A stretch of DNA of 34,209 nucleotides from contig CASETU010000042.1 in NCBI GenBank assembly GCA_949290895.1, positions 1 to 34,209 of the forward strand, read 5' to 3'. This DNA comes from an uncultured Bacillota bacterium. Lineage in GTDB: Bacteria > Bacillota > Clostridia > Christensenellales > Borkfalkiaceae. Position numbers and translations under genes: made by a program. The notes below the pieces were generated by a model. That model was not told the DNA's origin and ran no database searches. It saw only the letters and a program-made list of their open reading frames with translations. Shown here in pieces: positions 17,193 through 25,160 of this stretch (position 1 is the first letter of the stretch; every line of letters begins with the position of its first letter).

Positions 17193-20077
17193 CAATTTAC
17201 TCCTCTGTCTCGGTTGCCGTTCGTCTTTTTACTTTGCTTGTTGATAAAAGTAAAGTCGTAAATCATTCCCTTACCCTTTATTTCCTTAAACGCCAAATCA
17301 TAAGGATTATAAACGATAAAGCGACAATCGGATAATTTATATTTTACCACATTATACGTTCTGCCGCAATCGTCTTTAAGTATAATTTCTCTTTTTTCGC
17401 AATGATTGCATTTTTTTCCGAATGGACAATATATAAACTCCATTACGGAAATATTGCCTTGTGCCAAATATGCACCGCATTTTAAAGAGTCAATTTCCTT
17501 AACTGAAAGTTCTTTTGAAAGTGCAATATTTTCAGGCGCAATTCCTCTTTTCATCAATGCATTGCAGTCGTAATCGTTAAAAACGTTGACGCCAAATCCG
17601 ACAATGATTTCTTTATTCAGTAACTCGCCTAATTTGATGCCGTAATAAGAATCAGCGTAAACGCCGTCAAAACCGGCGGCGGCCTTCTCTAATATTTTTA
17701 AATCGGCGCCCGTAGCGAATGCGGGGAGAAATAAATACGCTTTTAATTTTCTTTTCCCAGCCTCCGATAAAAATGCTGCGTGATTTTCGCGATCAAGATA
17801 GTTTTCGGGAAGATAAACAACGCAATTTATGTCACGCATAATTATATTTGAAAATGACTGAAAAATACTTATGTTTTTTTGATTGATTATGTTTGATATA
17901 ATATTAGTATTTTCTGCTTTAAGAACACCGCTATACATTTTTTTCGGTGCGTTAAATTTATTGAAACAATCAAAATATATCGAACGACGCATTTCGTTAA
18001 GCTGCGCCTTGGAAAGAAAAACTCCATCGGTCACAAGACACACTTTAGGCGCGAACGGATACTCCCCCGTTTTCAAGAAACAATCGGCAAGCATTTTTAC
18101 ATCCACGGCAGAACTCAACGCTTGCGGCAACACTTCGGCGGATTCGTATATGAAAAATAAATTATTTTGTATCAATTTTTCGCAATCACTAAAAGTCAAC
18201 TTTTTCACGCCAATAAAATCGCATTCAGACGATTTGTTACAGAATTCAAATAATAATTTTACCGCAAAATTTTGCAAAATTTTTATTTTAGCACTGCAGT
18301 TCGAATGAAAATCCCGACTATCATTTCGCTGGAGAAGTTTTAAAACTTCATATAAATACAACGCCCTTTCTTTTTCGGTAAAATTTTCAATCGAAAAGAT
18401 TTCTGAATATTTTTGAAGATCAATCAAATCGTAATTTGCAAAAACATATTCTAAATCGGACACTTCGTATTTTTCGATGTAATTTTTAGCGGAATAATTT
18501 TGCTGTAAATTTTTATTATCAATATCGCTTGATAAAATCGACAAGCTAACGCCTATACCCTCACCCATCGGTTTAAAATCAATTTCATCGCCGCGCTCTT
18601 GCATATCTTGAGTTTTTGAAGTAGGTACCGCCGATAAGTAATTATCCGAACCCAAAATCGTATTTTCGCCGTCGCGAGGAGCTTGTTTTTTTATTTTCAG
18701 ATCAGCGGTTTCAAAATTATTATCATCGGAAAATTCAGGCAAATTCAGTGCGCCGAACAGCAAAACAAAAAATCGCGCTCTCGCGTTCTGAGACAGAATA
18801 GCGCAAATTTTAAGCGGGAATTTTTTTTGCGATTCTGCGATTTTTCGCTCGATTTTGACGTCGGTCGTAATGCAAACTTCATCTCTCGTCATCAAATCGC
18901 AAAATCGCGACAAATTACGCGACGTCTGCAAGATAAATCCGCCGTCACAAGCCTTTTTAAAAATCCCTGAGCCAATTTCAGCTCCCTTTCTCAAAATTTT
19001 GTACGCATCGCCCTTTTCACCGACCTCGCCGGCTACTTTAAATTCGCCGTCGCTCATTTTCCGGCAAATCACGCCGACTTTTTCACCGATATGACCTTGC
19101 ACGCGCGTAGATAAAAAATCTTCCTTTTGCCCGAAGGCAAGCCCCTTTGTATAATCGTTTCTGTTATAAGTACGCCTTAACGCAGAATACGCCTCCGAAA
19201 GCGCGTTTTTCGCTTGATTTTCGTGAAACGTTCCGTGAAACATGGGGATTTTGGCAAAATTCATGGCACAAAGCGAATTTTCGGAGTGTTTTTGATTGAT
19301 TTTTTCGTCAATTAAAAGACGGTAATAGCGCGTTGCCGCCGCAACGTACTCTTTCCTCCTCATTCTTCCTTCTATTTTAAAAGAATGGACGCCCGCGGAA
19401 ATCAATTTTTCAATGTCTTCCCCCACACAGAGATCGGAAAGCGAAAGCGCGTAACATTCCTTTAACGGCTTTCCGTTTACAATGTAAGTATACTTTTTTC
19501 GGCACGGCTGCTTGCAAAGACCTCGATTCCCGCTGTTTCCCCCGATAAACGAACTCATATAACAATGTCCCGAAAAAGACGAGCACAGCGCCCCCTGAAC
19601 GAAAACTTCCGTTTCCATAAATGCGGAAATTTCTTTGATGTCTTCAAATTTTGTTTCCCTTGCCAAAATTACGCGAGAAAAACCATATTCGTTTGCGATT
19701 TTCGCACCGAGAATATTACATACGCCCGCTTGCGTACTTAAATGCAAAACGATATCGGGAAAAATTTCTTTCAGCATTTTACCGAGAAACATATCTTGCA
19801 GTATAACCGCGTCGACACCGGCGTAAAGCGCGCTCTCCACGCAAGAAATAAAACCGTCTATTTCTTCATTTTTTATAAGCGTATTAACCGCCGCATATAC
19901 TTTTACCCCGAAAAGTTTGGCGTAATTAACGCAATATTTAAGTTCTTCATCGTTAAAGTTATCAGCATTTCCCCTTGCGGAAAATTTCTTCAAACCGAGA
20001 TAAACGGCGTTTGCCCCGTTGTTAACTGCCGCAAGGAAAGATTCTTTGTTGCCTGCAGGCGATAATAATTCAATCAT
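17192..20077 (-). CDS. U32-family protein, enlarged (DUF3656-type, RlhA/YhbU-like)
   Basis: U32 proteins, although annotated as peptidases, include RNA hydroxylation enzymes (TrhP for tRNA ho5U34, RlhA for 23S rRNA C2501) and the UbiU/UbiV hydroxylases. The N-terminal TIM-barrel half starts with ELLSPAGNKESFLAAV and ends with the cluster-binding set C165, C172, C188 and C192 (C-x6-C-x15-C-x3-C). The signature SFKIEGRMRRKEYVAAATRYYR follows. A second U32-like half lies at the C-terminus, with YCPFGKKCNHC near residue 895. Between them is a divergent section that is AT-rich and low in complexity around residues 430-500. At 961 residues it is longer than the 700-800 I expect. It is coupled to mutS2 and has no Shine-Dalgarno. 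Confidence 0.9.
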   Translation of the reverse strand: MIELLSPAGNKESFLAAVNNGANAVYLGLKKFSARGNADNFNDEELKYCVNYAKLFGVKVYAAVNTLIKNEEIDGFISCVESALYAGVDAVILQDMFLGKMLKEIFPDIVLHLSTQAGVCNILGAKIANEYGFSRVILARETKFEDIKEISAFMETEVFVQGALCSSFSGHCYMSSFIGGNSGNRGLCKQPCRKKYTYIVNGKPLKECYALSLSDLCVGEDIEKLISAGVHSFKIEGRMRRKEYVAAATRYYRLLIDEKINQKHSENSLCAMNFAKIPMFHGTFHENQAKNALSEAYSALRRTYNRNDYTKGLAFGQKEDFLSTRVQGHIGEKVGVICRKMSDGEFKVAGEVGEKGDAYKILRKGAEIGSGIFKKACDGGFILQTSRNLSRFCDLMTRDEVCITTDVKIERKIAESQKKFPLKICAILSQNARARFFVLLFGALNLPEFSDDNNFETADLKIKKQAPRDGENTILGSDNYLSAVPTSKTQDMQERGDEIDFKPMGEGIGVSLSILSSDIDNKNLQQNYSAKNYIEKYEVSDLEYVFANYDLIDLQKYSEIFSIENFTEKERALYLYEVLKLLQRNDSRDFHSNCSAKIKILQNFAVKLLFEFCNKSSECDFIGVKKLTFSDCEKLIQNNLFFIYESAEVLPQALSSAVDVKMLADCFLKTGEYPFAPKVCLVTDGVFLSKAQLNEMRRSIYFDCFNKFNAPKKMYSGVLKAENTNIISNIINQKNISIFQSFSNIIMRDINCVVYLPENYLDRENHAAFLSEAGKRKLKAYLFLPAFATGADLKILEKAAAGFDGVYADSYYGIKLGELLNKEIIVGFGVNVFNDYDCNALMKRGIAPENIALSKELSVKEIDSLKCGAYLAQGNISVMEFIYCPFGKKCNHCEKREIILKDDCGRTYNVVKYKLSDCRFIVYNPYDLAFKEIKGKGMIYDFTFINKQSKKTNGNRDRGVN

Positions 20078-20083
20078 AATTTT

Positions 20084-20111
20084 ATTGTACTATAATTTTC
20101 ACCGTTTGCAA
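20084..20111 (-). promoter_or_regulatory. Promoter of the U32-mutS2 operon, abutting the start codon
   Basis: On the minus strand TTGCAA (20111-20106), a 16-base spacer and TACAAT (20089-20084) precede the ATG at 20077 by only six bases. Transcription would begin at or next to the A of the start codon, predicting a leaderless or nearly leaderless mRNA. Confidence 0.6.
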
Positions 20112-20132
20112 AGCGGTTTAAGCCGGTATCGC

Positions 20133-20161
20133 TTGTAAAACGCAATAATTCATGATAAAAT
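20133..20161 (+). promoter_or_regulatory. Promoter of the methyltransferase gene, abutting the start codon
   Basis: TTGTAA (20133-20138), a 17-base spacer and TAAAAT (20156-20161), with an extended TGA before the -10. The ATG at 20169 lies seven bases beyond, so the transcript should begin at about the start codon. No Shine-Dalgarno is present. Confidence 0.65.
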
Positions 20162-20168
20162 GTAAAAT

Positions 20169-20774
20169 ATGAATAAATTTTGCGATGTAATTAAGCATTA
20201 TGATTTATTAATCGATGAAAACAACGACCCCGTATTTGATCCGCCGCGCCTTAAAGAATATATGGACTTGTTCGACGGAGAGACTTTTATAAAACTTCTC
20301 CGCGTTTCAAATCATGACGAAGTACTGGAAGTGGGCGTCGGCACGGGGCGACTCGCTTTACGCATAGCAAAATATTGCAAGTCTTTTACGGGAATCGATA
20401 TTTCCGCAAAAACCATTGCTCGCGCACGCGAGAACTTGCTCGAATTTACAAACGTTCATTTGATTTGCGAAGATTTTACGAAGTTTGTATTTGTCGAAAA
20501 ATTCAGTCTCATTTATTCGTCGCTGACATTCATGCATTTTTCAGATAAAATTTCCGTAGTCCGCAAAATATACGACTTATTATTGTTTAACGGTAGGTTT
20601 GTTTTATCTATCGATAAAAACCCCGCAAAAATTATTGACTGCGGCAACAGAAAATTACGCATTTACCCCGACGATAAAAACGAAACGGAACATATTTTAC
20701 GAAAATGCGGTTTTAACGTGATAAAAATCACGGAAACGAAAAACGCCGTACTGTTTTTATCGACAAAAGATTAA
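20169..20774 (+). CDS. Class I SAM-dependent methyltransferase, substrate unknown
   Basis: A 201-residue Rossmann-fold methyltransferase of the type-11/25 kind. Motif I is VLEVGVGTGRLAL at residues 52-64, followed by FTGIDISAKTIARARENL (the acidic ribose-binding Asp), LICEDFTKF (motif II/III) and LIYSSLTFMHF (motif IV). It lacks the NPPY or cysteine motifs of known nucleic-acid methylases, so a small-molecule or protein substrate is as likely as RNA. It is one of only two plus-strand genes, transcribed divergently from the U32 gene and convergently with pheT. It has its own promoter and no ribosome binding site. The substrate cannot be inferred from context. Confidence 0.9.
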   Translation: MNKFCDVIKHYDLLIDENNDPVFDPPRLKEYMDLFDGETFIKLLRVSNHDEVLEVGVGTGRLALRIAKYCKSFTGIDISAKTIARARENLLEFTNVHLICEDFTKFVFVEKFSLIYSSLTFMHFSDKISVVRKIYDLLLFNGRFVLSIDKNPAKIIDCGNRKLRIYPDDKNETEHILRKCGFNVIKITETKNAVLFLSTKD

Positions 20775-20872
20775 ACTATTTCAATACAAAAAACATAAGA
20801 TGCAGCGATATGTATTTTTATAGATAGCTTTTATTCAATCACCTAAAATACAATCAGTTTCAACTGTATAAG

Positions 20873-20907
20873 TAACGGCGCGCCCCGATTTTCGGGACGC
20901 GCCGTTA
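20873..20907. terminator. Strong hairpin between the convergent methyltransferase and pheT genes
   Basis: Arms 20873-20888 and 20892-20907 form a 16-base-pair, GC-rich stem around TTT. The single imperfection is a C-A mismatch on the plus-strand RNA but a G-U pair on the minus-strand RNA, so the fold favours the pheT transcript. It lies about 100 bases past each gene's stop. No long T-run follows on either strand. The rest of the 230-base gap (20775-21004) shows no further genes or repeats. Confidence 0.55.
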
Positions 20908-21004
20908 TTACTGTTCTCATATAACAATTCCGTTTATAATGCGTTTTTTGCCGCACATTAGCCGCTTAAACCGCATTCTGTCGGCGCCCGCTAAAAAAAA
21001 TTCG

Positions 21005-23386
21005 TTATCTCAATTCCGCGCCGTAAGCGTCTTTTAACGCCTTTAAGACCGTCTGAATGGATTTGTCGATTTCTTCCACGGTCAGCGTTCTTTCGAGCGA
21101 TGAATACACCAAATTGAACGCCATGCTCTTCTTGCCGCTCGCCACCTGGTCGCCGCGATAAATATCGAAAAGTTCCGCTTTTTTAAGTTCTTTGCCCGCC
21201 GCTTTTTTGATCGTTTCAATCAAATCGCCGCACAAAACGCTTTCGTCCACCGTAACCGCAAGGTCGCGTTCGATGGTAGGATATTTCGAGACCGCCTCGT
21301 AGTAGACTTTTTTATTAAATGTCGCCGTAAGCGCCTCATAATCGAATTCGCCTACGTAAACTTTTTTATCGAGGTCGCAAGATTCCTTAATCGCAGGGTG
21401 CAACGCGCCGAAAGAGCCTATCAACTTACCGCCCGCATAAACGTCGGCGGAAACCGTGGGGTGCAAATACGGCTTTTTGCTGCGCTTATAAACGATTTCG
21501 CTTTGATAAGAAAACTCATTCAACATTTCCTGCACCACGCCTTTTACGGTAAAGAAATCCTCTTCGCCATAAGCACCAAAACACAGTCTGTGCGTTTGAA
21601 CGGGCAAAGCGTCCTTATCCGCACTTTCGTAAACAAAAGCAAGCTCAAACAATCTTGCGGCTGCGTTTTTTCTGTTGATGTTTTTCGCCATGGTATTGAC
21701 CATAGACGGCACCAACGATTTACGCATAACACTGACCTCTTCGCCCAGCGGGTTGAGAATTTTTACGAGATTTTCTTTTGAAATCGAATATAAGTCGAAT
21801 TCTTTTTCGGAAACGAAAGAATACGTAATAATTTCGTTAAAACCGCACCTGCAAAAGAAATCCTTAATGTTTTCCGCATCCTTCTGCGCGTCGGAAAGTC
21901 CTCCGTTCGTGATTGCCGCCGATTTCAAAAGCGTAGGCGCAATATGCGAATAACCGTATTCACGGATAACTTCCTCAGCGATATCCTGATAGCTTTCCAT
22001 ATCTTCGCGATAAAGCGGAACAACGACTTTCAACGCATCGCCCTTGACTTCACAGCCGAAATGCAGGCGTGTCAAAATATCCTGTATCGTCTTCGCGGGA
22101 ACTTCTATGCCGAGTACGCGGTTCACTTTGGAAACGGTGGTTTCGATAACCTTTTCCTTCAGTTCCTGTTTGGGCAAATCGTACCTATCGCAAGCAATCC
22201 GACCGCAGCCGAGCTGTTCGACGAGATGCAGCGCGCGGTCCATGGCGACTTGCGCGGTATAAGCGTCGATACCCTTTTCATATCTTGCGGAAGAATCGGA
22301 ACGCTGCCCCAGCGCGCGGCTGGTTTTGCGGATATTGTCACGCATGAACTTCGCTGCCTCGAACACGATTTCCTTCGTGTCGTTTTCGATTTCGCTGTTT
22401 AATCCGCCCATGACGCCGGCAAGCGCAACGGGCTTATTTTCGTCGCAGATCACGAGGTTTTTATCGCTTAAGGTGAATTCTTTTTTGTCGAGAGTTACGA
22501 TTTTTTCGCCGTTTTCCGCGCGACGGATAACGATATGACTGCCGCCGATATTTTTATAATCGAATGCATGCATGGGCTGTCCGATTTCCGTCAGTACGAA
22601 GTTCGTGATATCGACGATATTGTTGATACCGCGAATACCCACGCTTGCAAGTCTGCGCGTAATCCATTTCGGCGATTTTTCCACCTTTATATCCGCGACA
22701 TAATGTCCGATATAGCGCGGACAAAGGTCGACAGCCTTGTTCTCCACCAAAATCTTATCGGTGGTTTTTAAATTTTTATCTGCGGAATACGTCAACGCCG
22801 GCATTTTAAGCGGTTTATTCAAAACCGCCGCAACTTCTCTCGCCATACCGAGAATACACTGGCAGTCGGGGCGGTTCGCCGTCACGCTGATGTCGAACAC
22901 GACATCCACTATGCCGAGCACTTTTTTTACTTCTTCACCGAGTGGATAATCTTCGTGCAAGATAAGAATACCGTTTACGCTCGCGCCGTCATAAAAATCG
23001 TCGGTAATGCCGAGTTCTTCTCCGCTGCAAAACATTCCGTTCGATTTCACGCCGCGCAATTCGCCGTTAAAAATCCTGTCCCCGTTCGCAAGCGTCGCGC
23101 CGTCGAGCGCCACGGGAACGAGGTCGTTTTCCGAAATATTTTTCGCGCTGGTCACGATTTGCAGTTTACCCCATTTACCCGCGTCGATCTGACAGACGTT
23201 AAGCTTGTCGGCGTTGGGATGTTTTTCTATTTTTTCGATGCGGCAAACGACGATTTTATCGATGTTCTTGCCCACGTAAACGGTCTCTTCCACTTCAAAG
23301 CCGCAGGAAAAAAGCTTTTCCTCCAGCACTTCGGGCGTAACGTCCACGTCTACGTAATCTTTCAGCCAGGAAAGCGGTAATTTCAT
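21005..23386 (-). CDS. pheT: Phenylalanyl-tRNA synthetase beta subunit
   Basis: PheT is the large subunit of the (alpha-beta)2 enzyme that charges tRNA-Phe. It recognises the tRNA and edits mischarged Tyr. The N-terminal EMAP/OB-fold tRNA-binding segment (residues 40-150, with KHPNADKLNVCQID), the B3/B4 editing region (with HAFDYKNI near 270), the B5 domain and the C-terminal anticodon-binding fold (YPTIERDLAVTVD near 690) are all present. 793 residues is the normal length. The ATG follows the pheS stop by three bases, and its GGAGG lies inside the end of pheS. It is controlled with pheS by the upstream T-box. Confidence 0.98.
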   Translation of the reverse strand: MKLPLSWLKDYVDVDVTPEVLEEKLFSCGFEVEETVYVGKNIDKIVVCRIEKIEKHPNADKLNVCQIDAGKWGKLQIVTSAKNISENDLVPVALDGATLANGDRIFNGELRGVKSNGMFCSGEELGITDDFYDGASVNGILILHEDYPLGEEVKKVLGIVDVVFDISVTANRPDCQCILGMAREVAAVLNKPLKMPALTYSADKNLKTTDKILVENKAVDLCPRYIGHYVADIKVEKSPKWITRRLASVGIRGINNIVDITNFVLTEIGQPMHAFDYKNIGGSHIVIRRAENGEKIVTLDKKEFTLSDKNLVICDENKPVALAGVMGGLNSEIENDTKEIVFEAAKFMRDNIRKTSRALGQRSDSSARYEKGIDAYTAQVAMDRALHLVEQLGCGRIACDRYDLPKQELKEKVIETTVSKVNRVLGIEVPAKTIQDILTRLHFGCEVKGDALKVVVPLYREDMESYQDIAEEVIREYGYSHIAPTLLKSAAITNGGLSDAQKDAENIKDFFCRCGFNEIITYSFVSEKEFDLYSISKENLVKILNPLGEEVSVMRKSLVPSMVNTMAKNINRKNAAARLFELAFVYESADKDALPVQTHRLCFGAYGEEDFFTVKGVVQEMLNEFSYQSEIVYKRSKKPYLHPTVSADVYAGGKLIGSFGALHPAIKESCDLDKKVYVGEFDYEALTATFNKKVYYEAVSKYPTIERDLAVTVDESVLCGDLIETIKKAAGKELKKAELFDIYRGDQVASGKKSMAFNLVYSSLERTLTVEEIDKSIQTVLKALKDAYGAELR

Positions 23387-23389
23387 AAT

Positions 23390-24415
23390 TTATTTCCTCC
23401 CGAATTGTTTTAAGAAACGAACGTCGTTTTCAAAGAGCGTGCGGATATCCGGAACGCCGTATTTGATCATCGTCGTACGCTCGATACCGAGCCCGAACGC
23501 CAGCCCCGAATATTCGTCGGAATCGATGCCGCAATTTTCCAAGACCTTTTTGTTGACGATGCCCGCGCCGAGAATTTCAATCCAGCCCGTGCCCTTGCAG
23601 AGCTTACAGCCTTTACCGTGACATTCGCTGCACGTAACGTCAACTTCCACGCTCGGTTCGGTAAACGGGAAATAAGACGGCCTTAAGCGTGTTTTCGTAT
23701 CCTTATCGAACATGATTTGTACGAATTCGTCCAAAATACCTTTTAAATCGCAAAGCGTGATGCCCTTATCCACCACGAGCCCTTCGATTTGGTGGAACAT
23801 CGGAGAATGCGACGCGTCGTCGTCGGCGCGATATACTCTGCCTGGACTTAAGATTTTGATGGGCGGTTTTTTCTTTTCCATCACCCTGACTTGTCCAGGC
23901 GACGTGTGCGTACGCAAAACGACGTTGTCAGAAATATAGAAAGTATCCTGCATATCGCGGGCAGGGTGGTCTTTGGGAATATTCAACGCCTGAAAGCAAT
24001 AATAATCGAGTTCGAGTTCGGGTCCCTCATAAACTTCAAATCCCATACCGACAAAGGCGTTGATGACCTTGTTGCGCACGATATTTAACGGGTGAAGATT
24101 TCCGAAAGAAACTTTTTTACCGTCTAAAGTGATGTCTACGGCGTCCTTTTCAAAGCTCTTTTGCATTTCTTCTTTTTTGATTGCGGTTTCCCTTTCGTCA
24201 AACAGAGCCGTGACCTGTTCTTTTAAGACGTTGACCGTCTTACCGAATTCCGCACGCATTTGAGGGGGAATATCCTTCATTCCCTTTAAAAGCGCGGTCA
24301 CTTCGCCCGTCTTACCGAGATATTTAACTTTTAAATCGGCAAGATCCCTGCTCGATTGCAGGGCGGCAACTTCTTTTTTCGCGTTTTCTAAAAGCGAATT
24401 GACTTTGTCTTGCAT
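23390..24415 (-). CDS. pheS: Phenylalanyl-tRNA synthetase alpha subunit
   Basis: PheS is the catalytic subunit that activates phenylalanine. An N-terminal coiled coil (residues 1-85) is followed by the class II core: HPARDMQDTFYI near 155, motif 2 around RVYRADDDASHSPMFHQIEG, and motif 3 GLAFGLGIERTTM near 308. A cysteine cluster CSECHGKGCKLC near 258 is usual for Gram-positive PheS. The A-site loop just before motif 3 reads WIEILGAG. 341 residues is typical. AAAGGAGA lies about 6 bases before the ATG, directly after the T-box terminator. Confidence 0.98.
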   Translation of the reverse strand: MQDKVNSLLENAKKEVAALQSSRDLADLKVKYLGKTGEVTALLKGMKDIPPQMRAEFGKTVNVLKEQVTALFDERETAIKKEEMQKSFEKDAVDITLDGKKVSFGNLHPLNIVRNKVINAFVGMGFEVYEGPELELDYYCFQALNIPKDHPARDMQDTFYISDNVVLRTHTSPGQVRVMEKKKPPIKILSPGRVYRADDDASHSPMFHQIEGLVVDKGITLCDLKGILDEFVQIMFDKDTKTRLRPSYFPFTEPSVEVDVTCSECHGKGCKLCKGTGWIEILGAGIVNKKVLENCGIDSDEYSGLAFGLGIERTTMIKYGVPDIRTLFENDVRFLKQFGRK

Positions 24416-24435
24416 TGTTTTCTCCTTTTATACGA

Positions 24436-24466
24436 ATTAAAAAGCCCCATGCTGAAAGCATAGGGC
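24436..24466 (-). terminator. T-box intrinsic terminator
   Basis: GCCCTATGCT / AGCATGGGGC arms (24466-24457 and 24453-24444) enclose a TTC loop and are followed by TTTTT (24443-24439) on the minus strand. It competes with the antiterminator formed by the T-box sequence just upstream. Confidence 0.92.
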
Positions 24467-24677
24467 AAAATACTGCGGTACCACCTAAATTCGCCCGCAA
24501 AATTCGCGGACCTCGTTGAAGTTATAACGGAACAACCGTCGCAGCCTACTGAAAACTTTCGGTGCGCCGCTCAGAAGTGAATAACTTCAGTTCCCGTTAA
24601 AAGCCTTGCAGCAAGACGGCTTTCTCTCTGAAACATTCGCCGAAGTCTGTCTTCGTCACAGCGTTTTGTATTCGATT
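24436..24677 (-). promoter_or_regulatory. Phe-responsive T-box riboswitch controlling pheST
   Basis: The minus-strand leader carries the T-box sequence AGGTGGTACCGCAG at about 24487-24474, whose UGG-containing bulge pairs with the free CCA end of uncharged tRNA. Upstream are the Stem I elements, including AGAGA near 24630 and the apical GCTGCAAGG. The likely specifier is UUC (24581-24579) within GTTATTCACTTCTGAG, a Phe codon that matches the gene controlled. Under Phe starvation, uncharged tRNA-Phe stabilises the antiterminator and allows pheST expression. The leader starts near 24677 and fills the 300-base gap between the ACT gene and pheS. Confidence 0.94.
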
Positions 24678-24683
24678 AAGTAA

Positions 24684-24712
24684 AGTATATAATATTTTTT
24701 CGGTTAAGTCAA
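24684..24712 (-). promoter_or_regulatory. Promoter of the T-box-pheST transcript
   Basis: On the minus strand TTGACT (24712-24707), a 17-base spacer and TATACT (24689-24684). The predicted transcription start is near 24677. The -35 lies only five bases from the stop codon of the ACT-domain gene. Confidence 0.85.
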
Positions 24713-24716
24713 ACGT

Positions 24717-25139
24717 TTATAAAATCTTTTCCGACAGAAGTTTGATGCCTTTCTCCTCCAGCACCTTTAAAGCAGCTTCGGTATTTTCCACGCGCATCAA
24801 GATTTTCGCCGTATTGTAATTTGTCAGCACGAAGGAATAAAGGTATTCGATATTGATATTTTTCTCTTCAAGGGTTTCGATGACCTTTGCCAACGCATTA
24901 GGCTCGTCTACGACTTCTACGCCGATAAGCTCCGTCTGTCCGACGGTAAACCCTTCCCTTTTGAGAATTTCGTAGGCGCGGTCGTTGTCGCGCGCAATGA
25001 AACGCACAATGCCGAAATCCTTTGTATCCGCAATCGAAAGCGTAACAAAGTCGATCCCCTCTTTGCCGAGCGCGTTCGTCAACTTATATAGCCGCCCGGG
25101 CCTATTTTCCATAAATACGGAAAGCTGTTTAACCAACAT
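24717..25139 (-). CDS. Double-ACT-domain protein, putative aromatic amino acid sensor
   Basis: A 140-residue protein made of two ACT repeats: residues 1-70, beginning KQLSVFMENRPGRLYKLTNAL, and 71-140, beginning IGVEVVDEPNALAKVIETLE. ACT domains bind amino acids at subunit interfaces. Stand-alone double-ACT proteins next to phenylacetate-CoA ligase genes are common in anaerobes and are usually taken as regulators of aromatic metabolism, without proof of ligand. AAGGAGG lies 8 bases before the ATG, and the gene follows the ligase gene by about 20 bases, as the last gene of the operon. No terminator separates it from the pheST promoter, so readthrough into the T-box leader is possible. Confidence 0.92.
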   Translation of the reverse strand: MLVKQLSVFMENRPGRLYKLTNALGKEGIDFVTLSIADTKDFGIVRFIARDNDRAYEILKREGFTVGQTELIGVEVVDEPNALAKVIETLEEKNINIEYLYSFVLTNYNTAKILMRVENTEAALKVLEEKGIKLLSEKIL

Positions 25140-25160
25140 ATCGTTTTCCTCCTTATACCT

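Noticed and set aside
23605-23650. Cysteine cluster in PheS as an unusual zinc insertion
   Set aside because: Gram-positive PheS proteins, including that of Bacillus, carry the same C-x2-C-x4-C-x2-C segment, so it is ordinary.
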